Assembly: GCA_963705955.1 (NCBI GenBank)
Contig: CAVPLH010000010.1
Coordinates: 186,001-250,000 of the forward strand
DNA from: WHSW01 sp963705955
Lineage (GTDB): Bacteria; Actinomycetota; Thermoleophilia; Solirubrobacterales; 70-9
Direction of reading: 5' to 3'
DNA length: 64,000 bases
A program made the translations under genes and the position numbers. The notes under the pieces were generated by a model that worked only from the letters and a program-made list of their open reading frames with translations, searched no databases and was not told where the DNA came from. Shown piece by piece: positions 42,956 to 52,778 of the stretch (its first letter is position 1; each line of letters starts with the position of its first letter).

Positions 42956-44146
42956 GTGAGCGGTTATCTCGACATCCTCCGCTCCCCCGCCGGGCGGCTG
43001 ATCGTGATCTCGGGCGTCGCGAGGCTCGGCTGGGGAGTCGTCGGGCTCGGCTTGATCGTCCACGTCCAGCAGGCCGCCGACTCCTATGCCGCCGCGGGCC
43101 TCGCGACCGGCGCGTACGGGATCGGCAGCGGCCTGCTGGCGCCGCTACGGGGGGTCGTCGTCGACCGGGCCGGCGGCCCGGCGCTGCTCGCGATGGGACT
43201 CGCCGAGGGCGCGATCCTGCTCGTGATCGCGTTCAGCGCTCCGGCCGGGCCCGGGGCGCTCAGCTACGTCCTGCTCGCCGGCCTCGCCGGCCTCGTACCG
43301 CCGCCGTTCACGGCCTGGACGCGAGCCGGCCTCGGCGCCCGTCTCGACGGCGCGGTACTGCGCAGTGCCTACACGGTCGACAACGTCTTCGAGGAGGCGG
43401 CCTTCGTGCTCGGGCCACTGGTCGCCGGTGTCGTGATCGGGCTCGCCTCCGCGGCGGCGGCGCTCGTGGTCGCCGCGGCGCTCGTGGTCGGGGGCGTCCT
43501 CGGGCTCACCGTGCCGGGCTCGGTAGCCGCGTGGGCGCCGCCGCGGAGACGCCGCGAAGGCGGCTCGCCGCGGTCGCTGAACCGCCCGCTGCTGCTCGCG
43601 ATCGTCAGCCTCGCCGGTCTCGGCGCCGGGGTCGGGCTGGTCGAGGTCGCCGTGGTCGCCTTCTCGCAGGCCGAGGGGTCGCAGGCCGCGGCCGGGCTGA
43701 TCCTCGGCGCGCTCTCTGCGGGGGGCGTCGTCGGGGCGCTTCTCTACGGCGCCCGCAGTTGGCGGTCTCCCATCGCGCGCCGCTACGCCGTACTGCTGGT
43801 CGCGATGGGAGCCGGGTTCGCGGCGCTCGCGCTGCCGAATTCGATCGCCGCGATGGTCGGGTTGATCGCCGTCGTCGGACTCGCGTTCACGCCGATCTTC
43901 GTCACCAACTCGCTGTTGATCGAGCGCTTCTCGCCCGACGGCCCGACCGCGGCGGCGTTCACCGGGGTGACCGCGGCGATGAACGGGGGGGTCGCGGTCG
44001 GCGCCGCCGTCGGGGGAGGCGTGGTCGACGGCGGCGACGTCGCCGCAGCGTTCCTGCTCGCCGGCGGCGCGGTCTGGATCGGCGCGCTGGTCGCGGCGGC
44101 GCTGCCGGCCGCGCCGGTCGCCGCCGGCGGGATCCGAGGGACCTGA
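42956..44146 (+). CDS. MFS transporter
   Basis: A 396-residue twelve-helix major facilitator. AGRLIVISGVARLGWGVVGL begins the first helix, and GLLAPLRGVVVDRAGG and AALLGGLSAGGVVGALLYGA-like elements lie in the expected loops. GTG at 42956 lies 92 bp after the ppx stop. Gly/Ala content is very high. Substrate unknown. It sits between two polyphosphate genes, but a functional link is not shown. Confidence 0.82.
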   Translation: MSGYLDILRSPAGRLIVISGVARLGWGVVGLGLIVHVQQAADSYAAAGLATGAYGIGSGLLAPLRGVVVDRAGGPALLAMGLAEGAILLVIAFSAPAGPGALSYVLLAGLAGLVPPPFTAWTRAGLGARLDGAVLRSAYTVDNVFEEAAFVLGPLVAGVVIGLASAAAALVVAAALVVGGVLGLTVPGSVAAWAPPRRRREGGSPRSLNRPLLLAIVSLAGLGAGVGLVEVAVVAFSQAEGSQAAAGLILGALSAGGVVGALLYGARSWRSPIARRYAVLLVAMGAGFAALALPNSIAAMVGLIAVVGLAFTPIFVTNSLLIERFSPDGPTAAAFTGVTAAMNGGVAVGAAVGGGVVDGGDVAAAFLLAGGAVWIGALVAAALPAAPVAAGGIRGT

Positions 44147-44211
44147 GCGTCGTCGTCATGCAGGGGAGGTCCGCCCGAGGGGGCCCGGCGGTAGCCTGTG
44201 CCAACCGCAAC

Positions 44212-46384
44212 GTGGAACCCTCGAGGACTGAGATCGCACCGTTCCCCAGCGTCGAGGAGACGCGCGTGGAGGCCGACGCCCACGCTTCCCGCGAGCTCGA
44301 GGCGCCGGAGCTCTACTTCAATCGCGAGCTCTCCTGGCTCGACTTCAACGACCGGGTCCTCCAGCTCGCCGAGGATCCCTCGATCCCGCTGCTCGAGCGG
44401 GTCAAGTTCGCGGCGATCTGGGAATCGAACCTCGACGAGTTCTTCATGGTCCGCGTCGCCAACCTCCAGGACCAGGTCGAGTCCGGCACTCCGGGGCGGG
44501 GTGCGGACGGGATGTCTCCGACCGATCAGCTGACGGCGATCCGCGACCGCGTCCTCGAGCAGCGAGCGAGGGTTTCGGAGGTGCTCGAGCGGGACCTGCG
44601 CCCGTCACTGGCCGAGCACGGAATCCGCATCGTCCCCTACGAGCTCGCCTCCGAGGCCGAGCGAGCCGAGCTCGCACAGCTGTTCGAGCGCCAGGTGTTC
44701 CCGGTCCTGACCCCGCTCGTGATCGGCCGCGGCCGCCCCTTCCCCTACATCTCCAACCTCTCGCTTTCGCTGGCCGTCGTCCTGATCGATCCGGAGAAGG
44801 AGAACGAGATCCTCGCCCGCGTCAAGGTTCCGAAGGAGCTTCTGGGGCGTTTCGTCAGCGTCGGTAACGGCGGTCTGACGCTGGTCCCGCTCGACGGGCT
44901 GATCGCCGCCAATCTCGGCTCGCTGTTCCCGGGCATGCAGGTGGTCGGGCACTCCCTCTTCCGCGTCACCCGGGACACCGACTACGACGTCTCCGACGAG
45001 GCGGACGACGTCCTGCAGGCGGTCGAGGAGGAGCTGCGGCGGCGGCGCTTCGGTGAGCTGGTCCGGCTCGAGGTCGAGGCCGACATGACACCGCGCCTTC
45101 GCGAGCAGCTCGGTCTCGGCGCTCGGGGTCTCGGACGACGAGGTCTATGAGATCCATGGACTGCTCGGGGTCAACGACCTCTGGGACGTGGTCGGCCTGC
45201 CCGGCCACGAGGAGCTCCGGGACCCTCCGCACACGCCGGTCGTCCCGCCCCGCCTGATCCTCGACGAGGGCAAGGAGGACAACGTCTTCAGCGCCATCCG
45301 CCAGGGAGACATCCTCGTCCACCACCCCTACGACTCGTTCTCGAGCTCGGTCGAGCGCTTCGTCAAGCAGGCCGTTTCGGACCCTGACGTGCTCGCGATC
45401 AAGCAGACCGTCTACCGGACGAGCGCCGACTCGCCGCTGGTCCCGGCGCTGATCGACGCCACCGAGCGCGGCAAGCAGGCCGTCTGCATGGTGGAGCTGA
45501 AGGCTCGCTTCGACGAGCGGGCGAACATCCAATGGGCGAAGAAGCTCGAGCAGGCCGGCGTCCACGTCGTCTACGGGATCCCCGCTCTGAAGACGCACGT
45601 CAAGTGCGTGCTCGTCGTCCGCCGCGAGGGGGATGGCGTCCGCCATTACGTCCACATCGGGACCGGGAACTACAACCCGAAGACGGCGCGGATCTACACC
45701 GACCTCGGCCTGTTCACCTGCGACCCCGAGATCGGCGCCGACATCGCCGAGATGTTCAACTCGCTGACCGGCTATGCGAGGCCACGGAGCTACCGCAAGG
45801 TGCTGGTCGCGCCGTTCAACCTGCAGCGGGGCATCCTCGAGGAGATAGAACGGACGATCGCATCGCACTCGCCCGAGACCCCGGGGCGGATCCGGCTGAA
45901 GATGAACTCGCTGCTCGACGCACCGTCGATCCGGGCGCTGTATCACGCCTCAGAGGCGGGCGTGCGCGTGCAGATCAACGTCCGCGGCATCTGCGCGCTG
46001 CGACCCGGCGTGCCGGGCGTCTCGGAGAACATCGAGGTCACATCGGTCGTCGGGCGCTTCCTCGAGCACTCACGGATCTACTCCTTCGAGCGCGCCGGGG
46101 AGCCGGAGAGCGTCTACATCGGGTCCGCCGACCTGATGCCGCGCAACCTCTACAACCGGGTCGAGTTGGTGACGCCGATCACCGATCCCAAGCTTCGCGC
46201 CGACCTGGTCGACGTGCTCGACCGCTCGCTCGCCGACAACACGAACTCGTGGGAGCTCGGGCCGGACGGCGTCTGGACCCGGCGCCGTTCCGACGGGGAG
46301 CCCCGGAGCGTCCAGCGGGAGCTGATCGAGCGCCACGCCGAGCGCGCGGCCTCGGGCGCGGCGGTCCAGCCGCCCCTGATCTAG
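44212..46384 (+). CDS. ppk1: Polyphosphate kinase 1 (one frameshift)
   Basis: Makes polyphosphate from ATP. The N-terminal half (LYFNRELSWLDFNDRVLQ, LPLLERVKFAAIWESNLDEF-type region, FPVLTPLVIGRGRPFPYISN) runs in frame from GTG 44212 (or 44266). Near 45115 one base is off and the rest follows in another frame: VSDDEVYEIHGLLGVNDLW, HHPYDSFSSSVERFVKQA, IKQTVYRTSADSPL, ALKTHVKCVLVVRR with the catalytic His, YVHIGTGNYNPKTA, DLMPRNLYNRVE. Together about 724 residues, the normal PPK1 length. Both halves are fully conserved, so the shift is probably a sequence error. It fits the surrounding phosphate and polyphosphate genes. Confidence 0.9.
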
Positions 46385-46404
46385 AGCCGGTCGCGAGACA
46401 GCCG

Positions 46405-47802
46405 GTGGCGGACTTGCATACGGCGCGGGGCTACTGGCTCGAGGAGGCAGGCCCGGCGAGGTCCGCCCCGCCGCTCGACTCCGACCGGACCGCCGACGTC
46501 CTGATCGTCGGCGGCGGCTTCACGGGTCTGTGGACGGCGTGGCAGATCAAGCAGATCGAGCCGGCGACCAGGGTCGTGCTCTGCGAGGCCGGGGCGTGCG
46601 GCGACGGGCCCAGCGGCCGTAACGGCGGCTTCGCCAACGGGATGTGGTTCAGCCTTCCGACGCTGCGCGACCTGTTCGGCGACGAGCGGGCGCTGGCGGT
46701 CGCGCGAGCCGCGCAGGCGTCGGTTGACGCGATCGGCGACTTCTGCCGTGAGCAGGGCGTCGACGCCTGGTTCGGGCAGGACGGCTACATGCAGGTCTCG
46801 ACCGCGCCCGCCTTCGACCACGTGTGGGAGGCGGCCGCGGCCGCCTGCGCGGAGCTCGGCGAGCCCGAGGCGTGCCGCCGGCTGACCGCGGCCGAGGTCC
46901 GCCAGCGCTGCGACTCGCCGGTCTTCCGGGCAGGTGCTCTTTATCCGCGCGCCGCGACCGTGCAGCCGGCGCGGCTCGTCCACGGCCTCGCCGAGCGGGT
47001 TCGCGGTCGGGGGGTGGAGGTCTTCGAGCACACCCCGGTGCGTCGCGTCGGCCGCCGCGGAGGGGTGATCGTCGGGGTCACCGAGCGCGGCGAGGTCCGG
47101 GCGCGGCGGGCGGTGATCGCCGCCGGCGGCGCCGAGCTCGGGCAGACGGGGATGCGCCGTCGGTTGACCCTGACCTCGAGCCACATGGTGATCACCGAGC
47201 CGGTGGGGGACGTGCTCGAGGAGATCGGCTGGACCGGGCGCGAGTGCATCACCGACTCCCGGGCGATGATCCACTACTTCCGGACCACCCCGGACGGGCG
47301 GATCGCGTTCGGCTGGGGCGGTGGGCGAATCGTCCGTGGCCACCGGACCGGCGGGCGCGCCGAGGTCGACCCCGAGGTCACTGCGCAGCTGCAGCGCCAC
47401 CTGATCCGGATCTTCCCGGCCCTGCGGGGTCGCCGTGTCGAGCACGCCTGGGGCGGGCCGATCGACGTCTCGCCCACGCACCTGCCGATGATTCTCGAGC
47501 TCGAAGCGGGAATCTGGGCGGGCTTCGGCTACACGGGCCACGGCGTCGGCCCGTCGCACATGGTCGGCCGCTCGCTCGCCTCGCTGGCGCTCGACCGGGA
47601 CGACGAAGCGAGCCGGCTGGCGATCGTCTCGCCGCCGCCGCACCACGTCCCGCCGGAGCCGTTTCGCTTCATCGGCGGCTCGCTGATCCGCCGCGCGATA
47701 GTCGCCAAGGAGACGGCAGAGGAGCAAGGGCGCGCGCCGAGCCGGCTGTCGCGGACGCTCGCCGCGATCCCGGCGCGGATCGGGATCCACATCGGCCGCT
47801 GA
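46405..47802 (+). CDS. FAD-dependent amino-acid-oxidase-like oxidoreductase (DAO family)
   Basis: A 465-residue flavoprotein. The dinucleotide motif VLIVGGGFTGLWTAW is near residue 32, then GPSGRNGGFANGMW (the DAO-family flavin loop), ALYPRAATVQPARLVHGLAE, AVIAAGGAELGQTG, FAWGGGRI-like substrate segments, and AGFGYTGHGVGPSHMVGRSL as the C-terminal FAD motif. Members oxidise amino acids or polyamines (gamma-glutamylputrescine oxidase PuuB shares this layout). A polyamine locus lies 5 kb downstream, which makes a related role possible but not proven. GTG 46405 start. Confidence 0.82.
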   Translation: MADLHTARGYWLEEAGPARSAPPLDSDRTADVLIVGGGFTGLWTAWQIKQIEPATRVVLCEAGACGDGPSGRNGGFANGMWFSLPTLRDLFGDERALAVARAAQASVDAIGDFCREQGVDAWFGQDGYMQVSTAPAFDHVWEAAAAACAELGEPEACRRLTAAEVRQRCDSPVFRAGALYPRAATVQPARLVHGLAERVRGRGVEVFEHTPVRRVGRRGGVIVGVTERGEVRARRAVIAAGGAELGQTGMRRRLTLTSSHMVITEPVGDVLEEIGWTGRECITDSRAMIHYFRTTPDGRIAFGWGGGRIVRGHRTGGRAEVDPEVTAQLQRHLIRIFPALRGRRVEHAWGGPIDVSPTHLPMILELEAGIWAGFGYTGHGVGPSHMVGRSLASLALDRDDEASRLAIVSPPPHHVPPEPFRFIGGSLIRRAIVAKETAEEQGRAPSRLSRTLAAIPARIGIHIGR

Positions 47803-47888
47803 GCCGACCGGACGGGGCCAGGGTATCGGGGCGCCGCCGATCCCTTGCCTCTCCCTTTGTTGTCGGGGCGGTGGCGTACCTTGCCGAG

Positions 47889-48971
47889 GTGGCCTTCGAG
47901 GACTGGCCCCACATCCACGCACTGCTCGACATGGACGCGTTCTACGTCGCGGTCGAGCTGCGGCGACGTCCTGAGCTGCGCGGCCGGCCGGTGATCGTGG
48001 CCGGCAGTGGGCCCCGCGCCGTCGTCACGACGGCCTCCTATGAGGCACGGCCCTACGGCGTCGGTTCGGCGATCCCGGTCGCGCACGCGAAGCGCCGCTG
48101 CCCCGACCTGATCCACCTGCCGGTCGACATGGCGCACTACCGCGAGCGCTCCCTGGAGGTGATGGCGCTGGTCGACGAGCTCGAGGTTCCGACGCAGCCG
48201 GTCTCCCTCGACGAGGTCTATCTCGATCTCTCCGGCCTCACGGACCCCGTCGCCCGGATGAGCGGCCTCGTCCGCACGATCCGCGAGCGGCTCGGGCTCG
48301 ATGCGTCGGTCGGGATCGGGCCGAACAAGCTCGTCGCCAAGGTCGCATCGGATGCCGAGAAGCCGCGCGGGTTCGTGGTCCTGACCCGCGAACAGGCGGC
48401 CACACGATTCGCGGGCGAGCCTCCTCGGATGATTCCCGGGATCGGCCCGAAGACGGCCGAGCGCCTGCGCGCAATCGGGGTGGCGACGATCGGCGATCTG
48501 CAGCGAGTCGCGGCCGAGGAGCTGGTCGCCCGCTTCGGCCGCAGCCACGGCAGCGCGCTGCACGAGCGCGCGCACTTCCGCGACGACGCGCCGGTGGCGC
48601 GCGGCGAGGCGAAGTCGCGCTCGGTCGAAACCACGTTCGATCACGACGTCTCCGACCCGTCGCGGCTCGAGCGGTTGCTGACCGATCAGGCCGAGCAGCT
48701 GGCGGCGGCGCTCCGCAAACGCGGGATCGCCGGGCGGACGATCGGGATCAAGGTCCGCCTCGACGACTGGACCACGGTCACCCGGGTGCGCTCGGTCGAG
48801 ACGCCGACCAACGACCCGGAGCTGATCGGCGCGACGGCGCGATCGCTGCTCCGCGCCTACGCGCCGCCGCGGCCGGTTCGCCTGCTCGGCGTCCGCGTAG
48901 CCGGGTTCGCCGACCGGGGTACGGAGCGGACCGGCGACGCGCGCCCGCTGAGCCTGCTGCCGGCGGCCTGA
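47889..48971 (+). CDS. dinB: DNA polymerase IV (Y family)
   Basis: A 360-residue translesion polymerase. The catalytic motifs are HALLDMDAFYVAVELRRRPE with the first Asp, VSLDEVYLDLSG with the Asp-Glu pair, and VGIGPNKLVAKVASDAEKP. A helix-hairpin-helix follows in MIPGIGPKTAERLRAIGV, then the little-finger domain. The start is GTG 47889, giving VAFEDWPHIHALLDMDAF; an ATG at 47931 would cut the first strand. Clamp-binding motif is not evident at the C-terminus. Confidence 0.93.
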   Translation: MAFEDWPHIHALLDMDAFYVAVELRRRPELRGRPVIVAGSGPRAVVTTASYEARPYGVGSAIPVAHAKRRCPDLIHLPVDMAHYRERSLEVMALVDELEVPTQPVSLDEVYLDLSGLTDPVARMSGLVRTIRERLGLDASVGIGPNKLVAKVASDAEKPRGFVVLTREQAATRFAGEPPRMIPGIGPKTAERLRAIGVATIGDLQRVAAEELVARFGRSHGSALHERAHFRDDAPVARGEAKSRSVETTFDHDVSDPSRLERLLTDQAEQLAAALRKRGIAGRTIGIKVRLDDWTTVTRVRSVETPTNDPELIGATARSLLRAYAPPRPVRLLGVRVAGFADRGTERTGDARPLSLLPAA

Positions 48972-48976
48972 TCGCG

Positions 48977-49165
48977 CTACAGCACCGCGAACAGGAGCGC
49001 GTAGACGAGCAGGCCCGCGATCGCAGCCGAGAGGATCGTCGCCGCGGCCCGGCGGTCGTCGCGGGCCCAGAAGATCATCGCTCCGACGGCGCCCGCCAGC
49101 GGCAGCAGGAAGCCGCCGACCGCCGCCGCGATCACGTAGTTGCGGCGCTTGCGCTCCTCGTCCAC
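48977..49165 (-). CDS. Small membrane protein
   Basis: A 62-residue protein: a charged N-terminus (MDEERKRRNY), one helix (VIAAAVGGFLLPLAGAVGAM), a short polar loop (WARDDRRAAA) and a second helix (TILSAAIAGLLVYALLF). Two-helix hairpins like this are common; no family is recognised. It is convergent with dinB and lies 37 bp after the aldehyde dehydrogenase gene upstream on the same strand. Confidence 0.55.
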   Translation of the reverse strand: MDEERKRRNYVIAAAVGGFLLPLAGAVGAMIFWARDDRRAAATILSAAIAGLLVYALLFAVL

Positions 49166-49202
49166 GGGTCCGAGTCGAGCTCGGCAGGGCCGCCGCGCGC
49201 GC

Positions 49203-50694
49203 TCACCAACGCGACGTGACGACCTTCTTCCGGGTGTAGAACTCGACCGCGTCGCGTCCGTTCGCGTGCAGGTCGCCGTCGATCGAGTCCTTCCAGCCCG
49301 AGAACGGGAACCAGGAGATCGGCGCCGCGACGCCGACGTTGACGCCCAGCATCCCGGCCTCCGCGCCCCAGCGGTACGACCGCGCGGCGCCGCCCGAGGT
49401 GGTGAAGATCGAGCCGGCGTTGCCGTAGCGGGAGCCGTTCGCGAATTCGAGCGCGGTCTCGAGGTCCTCGGCCCTGACCACCGTCAGCAGCGGGCCGAAG
49501 AGCTCCTCGCGGGCGAGATCGGACTCGAGATCCGAGGTCGACGATGATCGACGGCCCGATCAGCGTCCCGGCGGGCCCCGCGTCGCGGCGCCCGTCGAGG
49601 ACCACCTCGTCGTCGGAGGCGACCGCGGCGTCGATCGCGTCGGCGATCCTGTCGCGCGCCTCGGGCCCGACCAGCGGGCAGACCTCGACCCCGTCCTGGT
49701 CGCCGGGCCCGACCTCGAGCCCGGCGGCCGCGGTGCTGAGCGCCTCGAGCGCCGCGTCCTGCTGGTCGCGGGTACCGACCAGGACGGCGACCGAGCCCGC
49801 CAGGCAACGCTGACCGGCGGCGCCGAACGCCGAGCCCATGATCGCGGGCACGGTGACGTCGAGATCGGCGTCCGGCATCACGATCAGCGAGTTCTTCGCC
49901 CCGCCGAGCGCCTGGAACCGCTTGCCGGTGGTCGCCGAGCGCTCGGCGATGTAGCGGGCGGTCGACGCCTGACCGACGAATGAGATCGCGTCGATCCCGG
50001 GATGGTCGAGAAGCCCGTTGACCGCGTCGTGGGCCCCGTGAACGAGGTTGAGGACGCCGTCGGGGATCGCCTCGATCTCCGCGACGAGCTCGAACATCAG
50101 CTCCGACGGGCGGGGGTCGCGCTCGGACGGCTTGAGGATGAAGCTGTTGCCGCAGGCGATCGCGAACGGCAGGAACCAGAGCGGGATCATCGCCGGGAAG
50201 TTGAACGGGGTGATCGCGGCGACGACGCCGACCGGCTGGCGGACCAGCTCGACGTCGACTCCGTCGGCGACCCCCTCGAGGTTCTCGCCCTTGAGCAGGT
50301 GCGGGATCGCGCAGGCGGCCTCGGTCGACTCGATCCCTCGCAGGACCTCGCCGCGCGCGTCGGCGAGCGTCTTGCCCATGTCCGCGGTGACCAGCCGCGC
50401 GATCTCCTCACGCCGCTCCCAGAGCGACTCGCGCAGCGCGATCAGCGCGCGGGCGCGTTTCTGCGGCGGCACCGCGCGCCAGGCCGGCTGCGCATCGCGA
50501 GCGGCGCGCACGGCGGCGTCGACGTCGTCGGCGCCCGAGAGCGGGACGAGGGCGGCGAGCTCGCCGGTCGCCGGGTCGCGGTCGTCGAGCGTGTCGGCGC
50601 CGACGGCCTCCACCCAACCACCGCCGATGTAGTTGCGAAGCGTGCGGGCGCCCTCCGCGGTCTGCGGTCTGCGGTCTGCGGTCTCAGTTGCCAT
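49203..50694 (-). CDS. Aldehyde dehydrogenase, methylmalonate-semialdehyde dehydrogenase-like (one frameshift)
   Basis: About 497 residues in two frames. The first reads RNYIGGGWVEAVG, GVVAAITPFNFPAMIPLWFL (the MMSDH-type PFNFP motif), SFVGQASTARYIAE, QALGGAKNSLIVMPD and the catalytic GAAGQRCLAGS with Cys about 290. At about 49530 the frame shifts and continues ESDLAREELFGPLLTVVRAE, GNAGSIFTTSGGAARSYRWG and ISWFPFSGWKDSIDGDLHA. The motifs match CoA-acylating methylmalonate-semialdehyde (MmsA-type) enzymes. It overlaps the preceding aldehyde dehydrogenase gene by 11 bp. Codons 4-13 are built from four copies of a 7-base repeat. Confidence 0.82.
50657..50684. repeat. Four tandem copies of GCGGTCT
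   Basis: A perfect 7-base unit repeated four times, inside the first codons of the MmsA-like gene (minus strand unit AGACCGC) and extending to the last bases of the upstream aldehyde dehydrogenase. A 7-base unit is not a multiple of three, so a gain or loss of one copy would change the reading frame. Confidence 0.85.
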
Positions 50695-52154
50695 ACGGGT
50701 ACCACCATTCCTTGGCTTCGATCTCGGTTTCGATGTGTACGTGCTTAGTCTCCTGGAACGCCTCGAGCCCCTCGCGTCCGAGCTCGCGTCCGAGCCCCGA
50801 CTGCTTGAAGCCCCCGAACGGGCCGGCGTCGTTGTCGGTCAGCGGGTCGTTGAACCACACCGTCCCGGCCTTCAGCTCGCGCAGGCAGCGGAGCATCGTC
50901 CTCATGTCCTCCGTGTAGACGTTGGCCCCGAGCCCGAAGCGGGTCGAGTTCGCGAGCTCGATCGCCTCGTCGAGCGAGCCGACGCGGACCAGCGGTGCCA
51001 CCGGCCCGAAGGTCTCCTCCGAGAGCAACGCGGTCTCGGCGCCCGCGCCGGTGACGACCGCCGGGGCGAAGAAGTGGCCGCGGTCGTGGCCGGCGTTGTC
51101 GCCACCGACGACGAGCTCGGCGCCGGCCGCGACGGCGGCCTCGACCTGGTCGGCGACCTTGGCGCGCTGCGCCGCGGAGACCATCGGGCCGACGTCGGTG
51201 GCCGAATCGAGCGGATCGCCGACGACGAGCGAGCGGGTGTGGGCCGTGAACGCCTCCAGGTAGTCGTCATAGACGTCGTCGAGGATGTAGAAGCGCTCGG
51301 CCGAGGTGCAGACCTGGCCGGCGTTCAGGAACGCGGCCCAGGCGCCGCCCCTGGCCGCGACAGCGGCCTTCTCGGCAACGTCGGAGCAGACGATGAACGG
51401 GTCCTTCCCGCCCATCTCCAGGTTGACCCGCGCGACGCGCTCGGCGCAGACCGCGGCGATCCGCTTCCCCGTCTCGACCGAGCCCGTGAACGCGACGCAC
51501 TCGATCCGCTGGTCGGCGACGATCGCGGCGCCGACCTCGCCGGCGCCGACCACGACGTTGACGACTCCCGGCGGCAGGTGGTCGAGGCAACCCGCCGCGG
51601 CGAGGGTCGAGAGCGGGGTCAGCTCGGAGGGTTTGGAGACCGTCGCGTTGCCGGCGGCGAGCGCCGGCGCGAGCTTCCACGCGAGCAGGAGCAGCGGGTA
51701 GTTCCACGGGACGATGCAGCCGACCGGGCCGACCGGGTCCTTGACGACGAGCGCCAGCTGCGAGGACTCGATCGAGGGGATGACGCGGCCTGCCGAATCG
51801 CGGCCGATCTCGGCGTAGTAGTCGAAGGCCGCCGCGGTCCAGCCGATCTCGTCGGCGTTCTCGAGCAGCGGCTTGCCGCCCTCCAGCGTCATCAGCTCGG
51901 CGAGCGCGTCGGTCTTCGCGCGCAGCCTCGTCGCCACCTCGTGCAGCATCTCGCCGCGCTCGACCGCCGGTGTCCGCTCCCAGCCGCGCTGAGCCTCGGC
52001 GGCGGCGGCGATCGCAGCGTCGAGCTGCTCGTCCGAAGGAGCCCCGACGGTCGCGACAGTCCTCTTCGCTGAACGGGTTCTCGACCGCGATCTCGGCGCC
52101 GTCGCCGGCGACGCGCTCGCCCGCGATCACCATCCTGGTCTCGATCTCTGTCAC
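50684..52154 (-). CDS. NAD(P)-dependent aldehyde dehydrogenase (one frameshift)
   Basis: A member of the betaine-aldehyde/aminoaldehyde dehydrogenase-like group, about 490 residues. The N-terminus TEIETRMVIAGERVAGDG and VENPFSEE reads from 52154; one extra base near 52061 shifts the frame, after which TVATVGAPSDEQLDAAIAAA leads into PWNYPLLLLAWKLAPALAAG, FTGSVETGKRIAAV, EMGGKDPFIV with catalytic Glu, NAGQVCTSAERFY with catalytic Cys and SEETFGPVAPLVRV. The C-terminal WWYPYGN is unusual. The short overlap with the next dehydrogenase suggests a cotranscribed pair. Confidence 0.83.
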
Positions 52155-52264
52155 CTCTCGACTCTAGCGCCGCCCCGCTCGTGCCCGCTGGAAGGCCCGC
52201 GCGGCGCGCTGGACGGATCGGCGCCGGTCTGCGAGCCGCCTCGCGAGGGTAGGCTGGTGGTCCG

Positions 52265-52753
52265 ATGGGCGACCGAACGTCTGAGCACGCCGGGCGCCGC
52301 GGTGAGACCGAGGAGGAGCGGCTCGATCGCAACCTGATGGAGCTGCTGCAGGAGCTCCGCGTCGTGCTGACCGGGATCCAGGTCCTGTTCGCCTTTCTGC
52401 TCGTCGTCCCCTTCCAGCAGGGCTGGGCATCGGTGACCGAGTTCGAGAAGACCGTCTACTACGTCACCCTGCTGCTCACCGCCGCCTCCTCGGTCTGCCT
52501 GATCGCTCCGACCGTGCGCCACCGGATGCGCTTCCGAGAGCTCGACAAGAGGTGGATCGTCGACAGCTCGAATCGGCTCGCGATCGCCGGCGTCGCCTTC
52601 CTCGGCGGCGCGATCTGCGGCGTGCTGATGCTGATCACGCACGTGGTCTACGACAGCACGCTGACGACCGTCGTGGTCGCGGCGTTCGCCGTCATGATCG
52701 GCTGGTTCTGGTTCGTCGCCCCGGTGATCCGCGAGCTGCGCGAGCGCGACTGA
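52265..52753 (+). CDS. DUF6328-like four-helix membrane protein
   Basis: A 162-residue protein. A charged N-terminus (ETEEERLDRNLMELLQELRV) leads to four helices, with TGIQVLFAFLLVVPFQQGW, YVTLLLTAASSVCLIAPT and GGAICGVLMLITHVVYD. The ELRVxxTGxQxLFAFLLxxPF pattern is typical of the DUF6328 family, annotated as possible sodium-proton antiporter-related but unproven. ATG at 52265. Divergent from the aldehyde dehydrogenase gene. Confidence 0.75.
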   Translation: MGDRTSEHAGRRGETEEERLDRNLMELLQELRVVLTGIQVLFAFLLVVPFQQGWASVTEFEKTVYYVTLLLTAASSVCLIAPTVRHRMRFRELDKRWIVDSSNRLAIAGVAFLGGAICGVLMLITHVVYDSTLTTVVVAAFAVMIGWFWFVAPVIRELRERD

Positions 52754-52778
52754 GCCGCTCAGCCCTGCCCGATCCCGG

